59,004 nt of DNA from Flavobacteriales bacterium (GTDB lineage Bacteria > Bacteroidota > Bacteroidia > Flavobacteriales > Schleiferiaceae), in NCBI GenBank assembly GCA_002737315.1, contig NSIH01000005.1:1-59004 (forward strand). The letters are read 5' to 3'. The notes beneath the pieces are model-generated. The model saw only the letters and a list, made by a program, of their open reading frames with translations, was not told the origin of the DNA and ran no database searches. Made by a program: the position numbers and the translations under genes. How positions within the stretch are numbered: the stretch's first letter is position 1; each line of letters starts with the position of its first letter. Below are positions 40,550 to 49,841 of the stretch, in pieces.

Positions 40550-41296
40550 ATGCTCAACGGATTTTTTCTCGGACTCGGGTCTTACTTCCTTTTTCTCGGA
40601 TCGGTACTTCGCCGTCCCGAATCATGGCGGGAATTCGGTAAATCCTTGATGCGCGAAATCGAACTTTTGGGCTTGAGCAGCATCCCCTTGGTGGTGTTTA
40701 TTTCCTTATTCATGGGGGCCGTATTGACCATTCAAACGGCCATCAACCTCGACGACCCCTTCATTCCCGACCTCTTTATCGGCGTGGCGGTCCGCGAAGG
40801 CATTGTGCTGGAGTTCTCGCCCACCATCGTATCGCTGATTTTGGCGGGCAAGGTGGGGTCCAACATATCGTCGTCTTTGGGGGCCATGAGGGTTACCGAG
40901 CAAATGGATGCGCTTCAGGTCATGGGCATCAACCCGGCGGGCTATTTGGTGCTTCCCAAGATTGTTGCCTGCCTGCTGTTTTTCCCTGTTTTAATCGTTT
41001 TTAGCATTTTCATGGGCCTTTTGGGCGGATACCTGGCAGGAGATTGGTTGCAAATGGTCAATCCCGACCATTTCTTAATGGGCTACTTTGACGAGTTCAA
41101 CCCCTACTTTGTGGTCTACGCCCTAACCAAGACCGTATTTTTTGCCTTCATCATCAGCTCCATCTCCGCTTGGTACGGATTCAACGTCAAGGGCGGAGCG
41201 GTCGAAGTCGGCAAAGCCAGCACCAAGGCGGTGGTTGCCATGTCGTTCACCATCATCCTATTCAACTACATCCTCACTAACGTAATGCTTCAGTAG
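40550..41296 (+). CDS. mlaE: MlaE-family lipid ABC transporter permease
   Basis: A 248-aa inner-membrane permease of the MlaE family, which with MlaF and an MCE protein (MlaD) moves phospholipids between membranes. Diagnostic segments are SSIPLVVFISLFMGAVLTIQTA, REGIVLEFSPTIVSLILAGKVGSNISSSLGAMRVTEQMDALQVMGINP and VLPKIVACLLFFPVLIVFS, with five or six helices. ATG at 40550 is preferred over the TTG at 40541, because the TTG lies within the -7 promoter box. The ATPase gene follows by 3 bp; no MCE-domain gene is seen directly after it. Confidence 0.93.
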   Translation: MLNGFFLGLGSYFLFLGSVLRRPESWREFGKSLMREIELLGLSSIPLVVFISLFMGAVLTIQTAINLDDPFIPDLFIGVAVREGIVLEFSPTIVSLILAGKVGSNISSSLGAMRVTEQMDALQVMGINPAGYLVLPKIVACLLFFPVLIVFSIFMGLLGGYLAGDWLQMVNPDHFLMGYFDEFNPYFVVYALTKTVFFAFIISSISAWYGFNVKGGAVEVGKASTKAVVAMSFTIILFNYILTNVMLQ

Positions 41297-41299
41297 GCG

Positions 41300-42058
41300 G
41301 TGATCGAAGTCAGGGGAATTAAGAAGTCCTTCGGGGACCAAGAGGTACTCAAGGGTATTGATATGCAGCTTCAGCGCGGGCAGTGCAACCTGATCATTGG
41401 CTCGAGCGGATCCGGCAAAACGGTCTTGCTCAAATCCATCGTCGGCCTGGTCAAGCCCGATGCCGGTCAGGTGCTTCTCGACGGACGCGACTGGACGGGA
41501 ATGCCCGAGCGCGAGCGCAAGGTCCTTCGCCAAGAGATGGGAATGGTTTTTCAGGCCTCGGCCCTGTTCACCAGCCTTACGGTTGAAGAAAACGTGCGTT
41601 TTCCGCTGGATTTCTTCTCGGCTCTGCCGCTGTCCGAAAAAAATGCCCGCATTGCTTTTTGCCTCGACCGAGTTCGAATTCCGCAGTCGGCCCTGCGAAA
41701 GAACACGGCAGAGCTTTCGGGAGGCATGCAAAAGCGTGTGGCTATTGCCCGTGCTATTGCGCTGAATCCAAAGTACCTGTTTTGCGACGAGCCCAATTCT
41801 GGGCTTGATCCCGAAACCTCAGTGGTTATTGACCAACTTATTCAGGAACTCACTCGCGAATTTGGCATGACCACGGTAGTGAATACCCATGATATGAATT
41901 CGGTTCTTGAAATCGGCGACCATGTGGTGCTCCTTCGCCACGGCTACAAGGCTTGGGAGGGCTCCGGCCCCGAAATCCTAAAGGCGACCGACCAAGAAGT
42001 CGTGGACTACGTCTTTGTAAGTGCGTTGTTTAAAAAGGTCCGCGCAGCGCTCACGTAA
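41300..42058 (+). CDS. mlaF: MlaF-family ABC transporter ATP-binding protein
   Basis: A 252-aa ABC ATPase that powers MlaE. Walker A GSSGSGKTVLLKSIVGL, the Q loop FQASALFTSLTVEENVRFPL, signature AELSGGMQKRVAIARAIALNP, Walker B YLFCDEPNSGLDPETS and switch His in VVNTHDMNSVLEI are all intact and of the MlaF type. It starts with GTG at 41300, 3 bp after mlaE. It is convergent with kmo with only 7 bp between the stops. Confidence 0.93.
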   Translation: MIEVRGIKKSFGDQEVLKGIDMQLQRGQCNLIIGSSGSGKTVLLKSIVGLVKPDAGQVLLDGRDWTGMPERERKVLRQEMGMVFQASALFTSLTVEENVRFPLDFFSALPLSEKNARIAFCLDRVRIPQSALRKNTAELSGGMQKRVAIARAIALNPKYLFCDEPNSGLDPETSVVIDQLIQELTREFGMTTVVNTHDMNSVLEIGDHVVLLRHGYKAWEGSGPEILKATDQEVVDYVFVSALFKKVRAALT

Positions 42059-42065
42059 CCCGTGG

Positions 42066-43424
42066 CTAGTTACTAGTTTCTAGGTACTTATCGGCAACCT
42101 CCCAAATCTTTGCCAAGGTCTCGGGCCGGTCCCAGTTTTCGGCGATTCCGGGCCACTGCATTACCTCGGCAAAGACGCGGTCCATTTGGCGTCCGCGCTC
42201 CAAGGCCAGGGAGTAGGGTATTTGGCTAAAGGTTACCTGGGTATAGAGCGGAATCCACCGCTCGGGCTGCTCGCGGTGCAGGACCGATTCAATTTTTTTG
42301 CGCAGCAAAAACTCGACCTGGCCGGTGAGGTCGCGCATTTCGATGAAGTTAAGCAGGGCGAGCTCGGCAATGGCGTCGGCGTTGGGCTTGCGCTCGGCCT
42401 CAAAGGCGGGGAACAGGGTCGCGGGATCTTCGCCCAGGGCGTCCATCATGCGGTTCAGCTCAAAGCAGTCTTCGAATCCGGAATTCATGCCTTGGCCATA
42501 GAATGGAACGATGGCGTGCGTCGCGTCTCCAAAGAGGACCACCTTGCCCTTGGACCAGGGCCAGCTGCGCACAATAGAGAGTTTGCTTGAGGGGTAGTGG
42601 GCCCACTGCGCTTCAAAGTCGGGCATCATGGCGTAGGCGTCCGCAAAATGCTCCGCAAAAAACACCGCAGCCGCCGCAGGATCGGCCAGGGAGGCGAAGC
42701 TGACCGGGCCTTCGTTCGGGAAGAACAGGGTCATCGTGAAGCTGCCGTCGGGGTTGGGGAGGCCAATGAGCATGTAGCTCGCTCGGGGCCAAATGTGAAG
42801 GGCCTCGCGCTCAATCAAGGAGCTGCCGTTGGGCCCGGCGGGTATGATCAGTTCCTTGTATCCGTGCTCGATTACCTGCTCGCTCCAATCCATAGCGCCC
42901 TGGTGCTGCAGGGCCTGGCGGATTCCCGAGTTGGCACCGTCGGTTGAAAAAATAGCGTCAAATTGCCCCTGGCCGCTGGAGTCGGGTGCGGTCCACTGAA
43001 TTCGGCCCTGGTCGGCGTCCACCAGGTCGGTGTTGTGTTCAAAGTGAATGCTCACGTTGGGGTGCTTTTCGGCCTCGGTCATGAGGGCCATGTTGATTCC
43101 GCCCCGCGAAACCGACCAAATTGCCTGTCCCTGCTCGCCGTAGGGCTGGGTCGTGATGGTGCCGTCGATGGCGTGCATGACGCGGCGGTACATGGGAATT
43201 GCTTCGCGGCGCACGGCTTCTGCCACGCCCACGGCCTCCAAGGCCCGCCATCCGCGGTCGCTTAGGGCAAGGTTGATGGATCGCCCTCCTTGGTAGCCTG
43301 CGCGGCGGGAGTCGCCCCGACGTTCATAGACGTCCACGCGGTAGCCCCTGCGAGCTAAAAAGGTGGTCCAAAGGCTGCCTACAAGTCCGGAGCCTACCAC
43401 GGCTGCGTGTTTGGGTTGGTTCAT
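42066..43424 (-). CDS. kmo: kynurenine 3-monooxygenase
   Basis: FAD- and NADPH-dependent hydroxylase that makes 3-hydroxykynurenine. The 452-aa protein begins with the FAD-binding VVGSGLVGSLWTTFLARRGYRVDVYERR, has GGRSINLALSDRGWRALE (KMO-specific), HPNVSIHFEH, the second FAD motif GKVVLFGDATHAIVPFYGQGMNSGFEDCFEL, and a hydrophobic C-terminal part. It sits 15 bp downstream of kynU on the same strand, so both serve the tryptophan-to-3-hydroxyanthranilate route used for NAD synthesis or catabolism. Confidence 0.95.
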   Translation of the reverse strand: MNQPKHAAVVGSGLVGSLWTTFLARRGYRVDVYERRGDSRRAGYQGGRSINLALSDRGWRALEAVGVAEAVRREAIPMYRRVMHAIDGTITTQPYGEQGQAIWSVSRGGINMALMTEAEKHPNVSIHFEHNTDLVDADQGRIQWTAPDSSGQGQFDAIFSTDGANSGIRQALQHQGAMDWSEQVIEHGYKELIIPAGPNGSSLIEREALHIWPRASYMLIGLPNPDGSFTMTLFFPNEGPVSFASLADPAAAAVFFAEHFADAYAMMPDFEAQWAHYPSSKLSIVRSWPWSKGKVVLFGDATHAIVPFYGQGMNSGFEDCFELNRMMDALGEDPATLFPAFEAERKPNADAIAELALLNFIEMRDLTGQVEFLLRKKIESVLHREQPERWIPLYTQVTFSQIPYSLALERGRQMDRVFAEVMQWPGIAENWDRPETLAKIWEVADKYLETSN

Positions 43425-43439
43425 CGCGCTGCTGCGTTT

Positions 43440-44705
43440 TTAGGGTTGGGCAAGGGTTTCAAAAAGCAGGACTTCGAGGCGGGCTAAATCCTTGAACGAA
43501 GAATAAAGCGGAGCCAGTGCCATGCGCACGGTGCCCGGCTCGCGCCAGTCTGCATAAACCCCCTTGGCGACCAGAGAGTCAAAGAAGCTGCGGCCTCGGC
43601 CTTCAAACTGAGCCGAGATTTGGCATCCGCGGTGCTGCGGGTCGCGCGGGGTCAAAACCCTAATTTTTTGGCCAGTCTGCTCGGCCACATTATCGAGTAG
43701 GCCTAAAAGCACTTCGGTCATTGCCACGGACTTTTCTCGGTATGCCTTGAGGTCGGCGCGGTCAAAGACGTCGAGTGCGGCTCGGTGTGCGGCCATCGCC
43801 AGCACGGGAGCATTGGACCACTGCCAGGCTTCGGCGCTGCGCTCTGGAACAAATTCTGAGGGCATGCTAAAACGGGTGGACTTGTCGTGGCCCCACCATC
43901 CTGCCAGTCGAAAGACCTCGGGGCCGTGATGGCGCTCGTGCACATAAATCCCTGCAACTCCGCCCGGACTCGAATTGAGGTATTTATAGGAACACCATAC
44001 GGCAAAATCCACACCCCAGTCGTGGAGCTGAAGGGGTACGTTTCCCATGGCATGCGCGAGGTCCCAGCCCACAATCATGCCTTTGGCCTGGGCTGCCGCC
44101 GTGATTTGAGCCATAGGGTAGGCTCTGCCGGTGAAGTAGTGCACCCCACCCATCAGTAAGGTAGCTCCGCGGTGACCGTGTTTCTCAATTGCCGCCAGCA
44201 CCTCTTGGGGATTGGGCGCACCGTCGGGGTCCGTGCCGCTAATTTCTAGGAGCGCAGCGCCTTCGTGCATTTGAACCTGACTGGCCAGTGCATACTGGTC
44301 TGAAGGGAAGGCCTTAGCCTCGCAAACCAGCAAGGGACGGTCGGCCGAAGGACGATAAAAGGAGGCTAAAAGGGCGTGCAGGTTGCCTGTGAGCGATCCC
44401 ATGGCCACTACTTCGCTGGGTTTTGCGCCGGCCAAGCGCGCTAGGGAATCCGTGAGCCGCTCGTGATAGGGCATCCAAGGGTTGGGCCCCTTGAAGTGTC
44501 CTTCGACGCCGTGGGTTTTCCAGCTTTCGAGTTCGGTCGCAATGGCCGCGGCCGCACCCACCGGTTGAAGGCCTAGAGAGTTCCCGGTAAGGTATATAAC
44601 TTCTTGTCCTTCAAGGGTTGGCAGGTGGAATTCCGCCCTTAGATGGCCAAGTGGATCAGCAGCGTCTCGGAGGGCCGCTTCGTCAATGCTAATAAATCGG
44701 TTCAT
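43440..44705 (-). CDS. kynU: kynureninase
   Basis: PLP enzyme that cleaves (3-hydroxy)kynurenine to (3-hydroxy)anthranilate and alanine. The 421-aa protein shows YLTGNSLGLQP, MGSLTGNLHALLASFYRP, GWDLAHAMGNVPLQLHDWGVDFAVWCSYKYLNSSPGG with the Schiff-base Lys241, and FRLAGWWGHDKSTRFSM. It is the first gene of the kynU-kmo operon and is divergent from gcvP by 77 bp. A TACCTTGC box (44732 to 44725 on the minus strand) 19 nt before the ATG may be its promoter. Confidence 0.96.
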   Translation of the reverse strand: MNRFISIDEAALRDAADPLGHLRAEFHLPTLEGQEVIYLTGNSLGLQPVGAAAAIATELESWKTHGVEGHFKGPNPWMPYHERLTDSLARLAGAKPSEVVAMGSLTGNLHALLASFYRPSADRPLLVCEAKAFPSDQYALASQVQMHEGAALLEISGTDPDGAPNPQEVLAAIEKHGHRGATLLMGGVHYFTGRAYPMAQITAAAQAKGMIVGWDLAHAMGNVPLQLHDWGVDFAVWCSYKYLNSSPGGVAGIYVHERHHGPEVFRLAGWWGHDKSTRFSMPSEFVPERSAEAWQWSNAPVLAMAAHRAALDVFDRADLKAYREKSVAMTEVLLGLLDNVAEQTGQKIRVLTPRDPQHRGCQISAQFEGRGRSFFDSLVAKGVYADWREPGTVRMALAPLYSSFKDLARLEVLLFETLAQP

Positions 44706-44724
44706 AATGGCTGAACAAGCATGC

Positions 44725-44754
44725 GCAAGGTAGGTTATACCACTAGTAATTTTG
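44725..44754. promoter_or_regulatory. divergent promoter elements for kynU and gcvP
   Basis: Minus strand TACCTTGC (44732 to 44725) is an imperfect -7 box 19 nt from the kynU start. Plus strand TAATTTTG (44747-44754) is an exact TAnnTTTG 28 nt from the gcvP start. Confidence 0.45.
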
Positions 44755-44782
44755 CTCGATTAAACCCCAAATTCCGCCCGCC

Positions 44783-47632
44783 ATGCAGGGAAGTTTCGAA
44801 AGCCGCCATATCGGCCCCCAGTCCAAGGAACAAGGTTCCATGCTTCAAGCCATTGGAGCCGCTGATCTGGACCAACTTATCAACGAGACGGTTCCGTCGG
44901 GCATTCGCAATCCGCGACCCCTTGACATTGCTCCGGCCATCAGTGAGAGCGCTTACTTGCGCCACATATATGCTCTTTCGCAAAAAAATCAGGTTTTTGC
45001 GAGCTACATCGGTCAAGGCTACCACCCCAGTGCACTGCCGGCGGTAATACAGCGAAATGTTTTAGAAAATCCAGGATGGTACACAGCCTACACCCCCTAC
45101 CAGGCCGAAATCGCCCAGGGCCGGTTGGAGGCCATTTTGAACTTCCAGACCTTGGTTATTGACCTGACGGGCATGGAAATTTCTAATGCCTCCCTGCTCG
45201 ACGAGTCCACGGCCGCGGCAGAGGCCATGACCCTTTTGCTGGCTGCCCGCAGCCGAGAGCAGCAAAAGCGCGACGTGCTGAAGTTCTTTGTCGATCAAGA
45301 CGTGTATGTGCAAACCAAGGCTTTGCTGCAAACCCGTGCCGAGCCGATAGGCGTGGAGCTCGTCTTTGGCGACGCCATGACTTTTGAGCCGAGCGAGGAA
45401 TTTTTTGGAGCATTGGTGCAGTACCCCACAGCAAGCGGTTCGGTGCGCGACTACGTGGAGTTCAGTGCAGCATGCGCTCGCCGCGAAGTTCGCTTGGCGG
45501 TAGCTGCCGATATTCTGGCCTTGACCCTGCTTCCTTCTCCCGGATCTTGGGGTGCCGACGTGGTGTTTGGGTCTAGCCAGCGTCTGGGCATTCCCATGGG
45601 CTATGGGGGTCCGCACGCGGCATTCTTTGCCAGCAAGGACGCCTACAAGCGCTTTATGCCGGGCCGTATTATTGGTCGGACTATTGACGTCGACGGCAAG
45701 CCCGCCCTTCGCATGGCCCTTCAAACCCGCGAGCAGCATATTAAGCGCGACAAGGCAACGTCAAACATTTGCACCGCACAGGTTCTTTTGGCCGTGATGG
45801 CAGGAATGTATGGCGTGTTCCACGGTCCCGAGGGTCTTCAAGACATTGCCCACCGTATTCATGCTAAGGCAAGCGGAATTGCCGATGCCCTCAAGGCAAT
45901 GGGCATTAAGGTCAAGCACGAGGAATTTTTTGATACCCTGACTATTGAGGCTTCAAAAGAGCAGCGTTCCGCCCTCCAAAAAGCGACGGAGGCCCGTCAA
46001 ATCAACCTCGGTTACACCGATCAGGGCGTTCACATCAGCACGCACGAACTCATGAACCACGAAGATGCCGTCGCCCTTGTGGAGGCCATTGCCGCGGGAT
46101 TGGCGCTTGCCGCTCCGGTCTTTCAAGACGGGGCAACGCGTTTGAAGCATTTGCGCAGCGAGGCTATTTTGACCCACCCGGTCTTTCACAGCTACCGCAG
46201 CGAAACCGAAATGATGCGCTACATCAAGAAGCTGGAGCGCCGTGATATTTCATTGAATCACAGCATGATATCACTGGGTAGCTGCACCATGAAGCTCAAT
46301 GCTGCTGCCGAGATGCTGCCTTTGAGTTGGCCGGCATTCGCCAACATGCACCCCTTTGTACCCGTGGAACAGGCCGCGGGCTACCACGAGGTGCTTCGCA
46401 GTTTGGAGCGTGATTTGGCCGAGGTGACCGGCTTTGCTGCAACTTCGCTGCAGCCTAATTCAGGCGCTCAGGGTGAGTACGCGGGCCTCTTGGTCATTCG
46501 TGCCTACCACCGCAGCCGCGGCGACCACCACCGCGTGACCGCGCTGATTCCATCGTCTGCGCACGGAACCAATCCTGCCTCCGCCGTTATGGCAGGCATG
46601 GACGTGGTTGTAGTCGGTTGCGACGAGCATGGCAATGTTGATCTTGTCGATCTGCGCAACAAGGCGGAGCAGCACAAGGATACTCTTGCTGCGATGATGG
46701 TGACTTACCCATCGACCCACGGCGTGTTTGAGTCCGGAATCAAGGAAGCCACCGCCATAATTCACCAGTTCGGCGGACAAGTCTACATGGACGGAGCCAA
46801 TATGAACGCCCAGGTGGGCCTAACCTCACCAGGAATGATTGGTGCAGACGTCTGCCACTTAAATCTTCACAAGACCTTTGCCATTCCCCACGGAGGCGGT
46901 GGGCCCGGCGTAGGCCCCATCTGCGTGGCCAGCCACCTTGCTCCCTTTTTGATGGGCCATCCCATCGTGGAATGCGGCGGAACGCATGCCATTGGTCCCG
47001 TTTCTGCGGCGCCCTTTGGCAGTGCCCTGGTGACGCTGATTTCCTATGGGTACATTAAAATGCTGGGCGGCGAGGGACTAACCCAAAGCACTCGGGTGGC
47101 TATTTTGAATGCCAACTACATGAAGTCACGCCTCGAGGCTGCGTATCCAATTTTGTACACCGGCGAGAACGGCCGCGCCGCGCACGAGATGATTTTGGAT
47201 TGCCGACCGCTCAAGCGCGATACTGGTATTGAGGTAACCGACATTGCCAAGCGATTGATGGATTTCGGATACCACGCACCCACAGTGAGTTTTCCGGTAG
47301 CCGGAACCATGATGGTCGAACCCACAGAGTCCGAGTCGAGGGTCGAGCTTGATCGCTTCTGCGATGCCATGCTTGCCATACACGCAGAGGCAATGGCGAT
47401 TGCAGACGGCAGTTCCGACGCTCACAATAACCCGCTTAAGAATGCGCCGCATACTCAGGCCATGCTCGTAGCGGACCATTGGACCCTTCCCTACAGCCGC
47501 CAGCAGGCGGGTTACCCCATGCCGGATTCGCTCGAAAACAAAGTTTGGCCGGCAGTTCGCCGCGTAGACGATGCCTACGGAGACCGCAACCTAATTTGTA
47601 CCTGCGCACCGATGGAGGCCTATCAGGACTAG
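44783..47632 (+). CDS. gcvP: glycine dehydrogenase (decarboxylating), P protein
   Basis: P protein of the glycine cleavage system, releasing CO2 from glycine and loading the aminomethyl group on lipoyl GcvH. The 949-aa single chain holds both halves of the homodimer-type enzyme: FESRHIGPQSKEQGSML at the N-terminus, GYGGPHAAFFA in the first half, SMISLGSCTMKLNAAAEMLP, and the PLP site DVCHLNLHKTFAIPHGGGGPGVGPI with Lys697, followed by VECGGTHAIGPVSAAPFGSA. gcvT and gcvH are not adjacent, as is common in Bacteroidota. The gene has its own promoter. Confidence 0.97.
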   Translation: MQGSFESRHIGPQSKEQGSMLQAIGAADLDQLINETVPSGIRNPRPLDIAPAISESAYLRHIYALSQKNQVFASYIGQGYHPSALPAVIQRNVLENPGWYTAYTPYQAEIAQGRLEAILNFQTLVIDLTGMEISNASLLDESTAAAEAMTLLLAARSREQQKRDVLKFFVDQDVYVQTKALLQTRAEPIGVELVFGDAMTFEPSEEFFGALVQYPTASGSVRDYVEFSAACARREVRLAVAADILALTLLPSPGSWGADVVFGSSQRLGIPMGYGGPHAAFFASKDAYKRFMPGRIIGRTIDVDGKPALRMALQTREQHIKRDKATSNICTAQVLLAVMAGMYGVFHGPEGLQDIAHRIHAKASGIADALKAMGIKVKHEEFFDTLTIEASKEQRSALQKATEARQINLGYTDQGVHISTHELMNHEDAVALVEAIAAGLALAAPVFQDGATRLKHLRSEAILTHPVFHSYRSETEMMRYIKKLERRDISLNHSMISLGSCTMKLNAAAEMLPLSWPAFANMHPFVPVEQAAGYHEVLRSLERDLAEVTGFAATSLQPNSGAQGEYAGLLVIRAYHRSRGDHHRVTALIPSSAHGTNPASAVMAGMDVVVVGCDEHGNVDLVDLRNKAEQHKDTLAAMMVTYPSTHGVFESGIKEATAIIHQFGGQVYMDGANMNAQVGLTSPGMIGADVCHLNLHKTFAIPHGGGGPGVGPICVASHLAPFLMGHPIVECGGTHAIGPVSAAPFGSALVTLISYGYIKMLGGEGLTQSTRVAILNANYMKSRLEAAYPILYTGENGRAAHEMILDCRPLKRDTGIEVTDIAKRLMDFGYHAPTVSFPVAGTMMVEPTESESRVELDRFCDAMLAIHAEAMAIADGSSDAHNNPLKNAPHTQAMLVADHWTLPYSRQQAGYPMPDSLENKVWPAVRRVDDAYGDRNLICTCAPMEAYQD

Positions 47633-47664
47633 CAAAAAGAAGGCAGCTTGTTTTAACAACTGGA

Positions 47665-47680
47665 TGTCCTTTTGGACATT
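47665..47680. repeat. perfect inverted repeat downstream of gcvP
   Basis: ATGTCC-TTTT-GGACAT, a 6-bp stem with a 4-nt loop, 32 bp after the gcvP stop and 62 bp before the T9SS cargo gene. No T run follows, so it is more likely a dyad operator or a transcript-stabilising hairpin than an intrinsic terminator. Confidence 0.6.
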
Positions 47681-47704
47681 CTGTACTTATTGCCATTTCT
47701 TTTG

Positions 47705-47712
47705 TAAGTTTG
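47705..47712 (+). promoter_or_regulatory. -7 promoter element for T9SS cargo gene
   Basis: TAAGTTTG, an exact TAnnTTTG, 29 nt before the ATG at 47742. Confidence 0.55.
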
Positions 47713-47741
47713 GCGCCATTGAACATTAACAATCAATTTGA

Positions 47742-49763
47742 ATGAAAAAAGCCCTACTACTAACGACCGCCCTTCTTGCATCGGGGGTTGTATTTGCCCA
47801 AAAAGTTCAGCGAGCTGCTCCCAACGAGCGCTGTGTTGACGCTTCACCTGCACGATCCATGAGCCAAGCGGAGGTCGCAAGCTACTACCAAGGGGAGACC
47901 GTTATTTGGTCCGAAGACTTCGCAAGCGGAATTCCTACTACTTGGATGAACTACGGTACCGCTGTAGGCGTTGCCGATCTCGATGCGAAGTGGGAATACC
48001 GTGGAACCACAACTACGCCTTCTAATGCAACAGGTTCACGAGGTGCTTACGCTGGCCCAGCTTCAACGGGACAGTTGCCCATTCAAAGCACTACTGCTGC
48101 CAACGGATTTGTGGTTTTTGACTCCGACTTCTTAGACAACGCAGGCATCGCCGGTAACTTTTGTGGTACTGGAGCCTTGGCTTGTGCTCCGCACGTGGCC
48201 AACCTGGAGACTGGAGTAATCAACCTCCTGGGTCATCCTACGGTCGATCTTCTGTTTACTCAATACTACCGTCGCTTTGCCGGCGCAGGGGGTGTACAAA
48301 CGGTTCCTGCTACCTACCTTGATTTCTCTACCGACGGTGGAGTAACCTGGTCGGGTAACGTAACGCTTAACGCGGGCATTGCAGTAAACTCGGCGACTGC
48401 GCGCAACTCGGCAATTGCCGTGAGCATTGGCCAGTACGTGGGCAACCAAGCTAACGTAAAGATTCGCTTTCGCTTTGACGGAGACTACTACTTCTGGCAG
48501 TTGGACGATTTAAAAATTATTTCTACTCCCAAGAACCGCTTGACCTTCACTGCGGGTTCCGACGGCTCGCCAGCCCAAGATATTGTCTTTGGAGCCAATC
48601 AGGAGTCCGCTCGCATGGGTCGCATGACCTTGAAGCAGGTTCGTCCGATTGCCTTTGACGCCAACTGCTTCAACAGCGGCCAGAATGCCCAGACCAACGT
48701 CAAGCTGCAAATGAAGATTTTCAATGCAACTACCGGAGCTATGGTTCAGACCATCAACTCGCCAATCATAGCTTCTCTTGCTTCAGGAGATACGGCTACT
48801 TGGAACCAGTTAAACACCTACACGACGTCTTGGACTCCTTCTGCAGTGGGCCGGTACGACTTTACCTACAACTTGGTTTCTGACTCGGTGAGCATTGCCT
48901 CCGACACGCTTGGATCGGTGTTCGTGACCGACTCGGTAATGTCTCTGGACAACGGCAACTGGGATAATTCCATCGGTGCATCCTCCAACACTACGCAGTG
49001 GGGCGATGGATCACAGATGACCAACATGCAAGAGCTGGTCAATGACGAGATGCTCTTTGGAGCGCGCGTCTACTTGAGCAGCACCAGCCAGGCTGGCGCC
49101 ATTTTGGAGCTCGCGGTGTATGACTCCTCTGCATTCGGGGGGAATACCAGCGGATGGGATGCCAACAAGCTTGTAGCCTATGGGCAGCAGGTTCTGACGG
49201 CAAGCAATATAACGAATGGTTACGCGGAGTACAATTTTGCAGATACCGTTACCGGTCGTGGAGTGCTGCTCAATTTTAGCAATATTGGCTACTACTTCAA
49301 CCTGACGATGTACAACAACTCAGGGGCCAATACCCTGTTGATTCGCAACGACCAAACCTTTGGCGCACGTTCAGGAACTAAATACATGTACCTAGCGGCA
49401 CTAAGCAGTTGGTACTCTGGCTACAGTAACTCCAAGACCTTCAACAATCTTTGGATTCATAGCATTAACTGTCCCGCTACTAACGCGGCAAACTGCATGA
49501 CCACGAGCCTAGGAGAGAATCCTTTGAACCAGGTAGTGCTTGCACCAAACCCAGCGTCTGACTTTGTTAACGTGAACTTCGGTTTGCTTTTCGGGGAGCA
49601 TGCAGTAGAGGTTCTTGACCTAAGTGGCAAGGTGGTTCGGTCCACCAATGTTATGGCCGATGCGAATGTTCCGATTTTTGTTGGTGACCTTCAGCGCGGA
49701 CTTTACCTGGTGCGTGTTGCCAAGGGTGGCGATGTCAAGACTTTTAAGGTTTCTGTGCTCTAA
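47742..49763 (+). CDS. secreted protein with T9SS type A sorting domain
   Basis: A 673-aa secreted protein: signal peptide cut near residue 19 (VVFA|Q), an N-terminal jelly-roll-like domain (VIWSEDFASGIPTTWMNYG ... FWQLDDLKIIS, about residues 50-265) resembling the choice-of-anchor J/MAM-like domains, a middle beta-rich region of unknown role, and the C-terminal type A T9SS sorting domain (LAPNPASDFVNVNF ... VEVLDLSGKVVRS ... RGLYLVRVAKGGDVKTFKVSVL). The sorting domain directs export through T9SS and attachment or release at the surface. No catalytic motif is seen, so adhesion or matrix function is likelier than an enzyme. It is monocistronic with a clear terminator. Confidence 0.92.
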   Translation: MKKALLLTTALLASGVVFAQKVQRAAPNERCVDASPARSMSQAEVASYYQGETVIWSEDFASGIPTTWMNYGTAVGVADLDAKWEYRGTTTTPSNATGSRGAYAGPASTGQLPIQSTTAANGFVVFDSDFLDNAGIAGNFCGTGALACAPHVANLETGVINLLGHPTVDLLFTQYYRRFAGAGGVQTVPATYLDFSTDGGVTWSGNVTLNAGIAVNSATARNSAIAVSIGQYVGNQANVKIRFRFDGDYYFWQLDDLKIISTPKNRLTFTAGSDGSPAQDIVFGANQESARMGRMTLKQVRPIAFDANCFNSGQNAQTNVKLQMKIFNATTGAMVQTINSPIIASLASGDTATWNQLNTYTTSWTPSAVGRYDFTYNLVSDSVSIASDTLGSVFVTDSVMSLDNGNWDNSIGASSNTTQWGDGSQMTNMQELVNDEMLFGARVYLSSTSQAGAILELAVYDSSAFGGNTSGWDANKLVAYGQQVLTASNITNGYAEYNFADTVTGRGVLLNFSNIGYYFNLTMYNNSGANTLLIRNDQTFGARSGTKYMYLAALSSWYSGYSNSKTFNNLWIHSINCPATNAANCMTTSLGENPLNQVVLAPNPASDFVNVNFGLLFGEHAVEVLDLSGKVVRSTNVMADANVPIFVGDLQRGLYLVRVAKGGDVKTFKVSVL

Positions 49764-49788
49764 GCCATTAATAGCATAAAGCTTCAAG

Positions 49789-49819
49789 GCGGCCTGGGGA
49801 AACCCGGGCCGCTTTTTTT
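49789..49819 (+). terminator. intrinsic terminator of the T9SS cargo gene
   Basis: A 10-pair stem (49789-49798 with 49803-49812, one T-G pair) closed by a GAAA tetraloop and followed by seven T residues, 25 bp after the stop codon. Confidence 0.93.
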
Positions 49820-49841
49820 GGTCAACTATTTTGGTTAGGCT

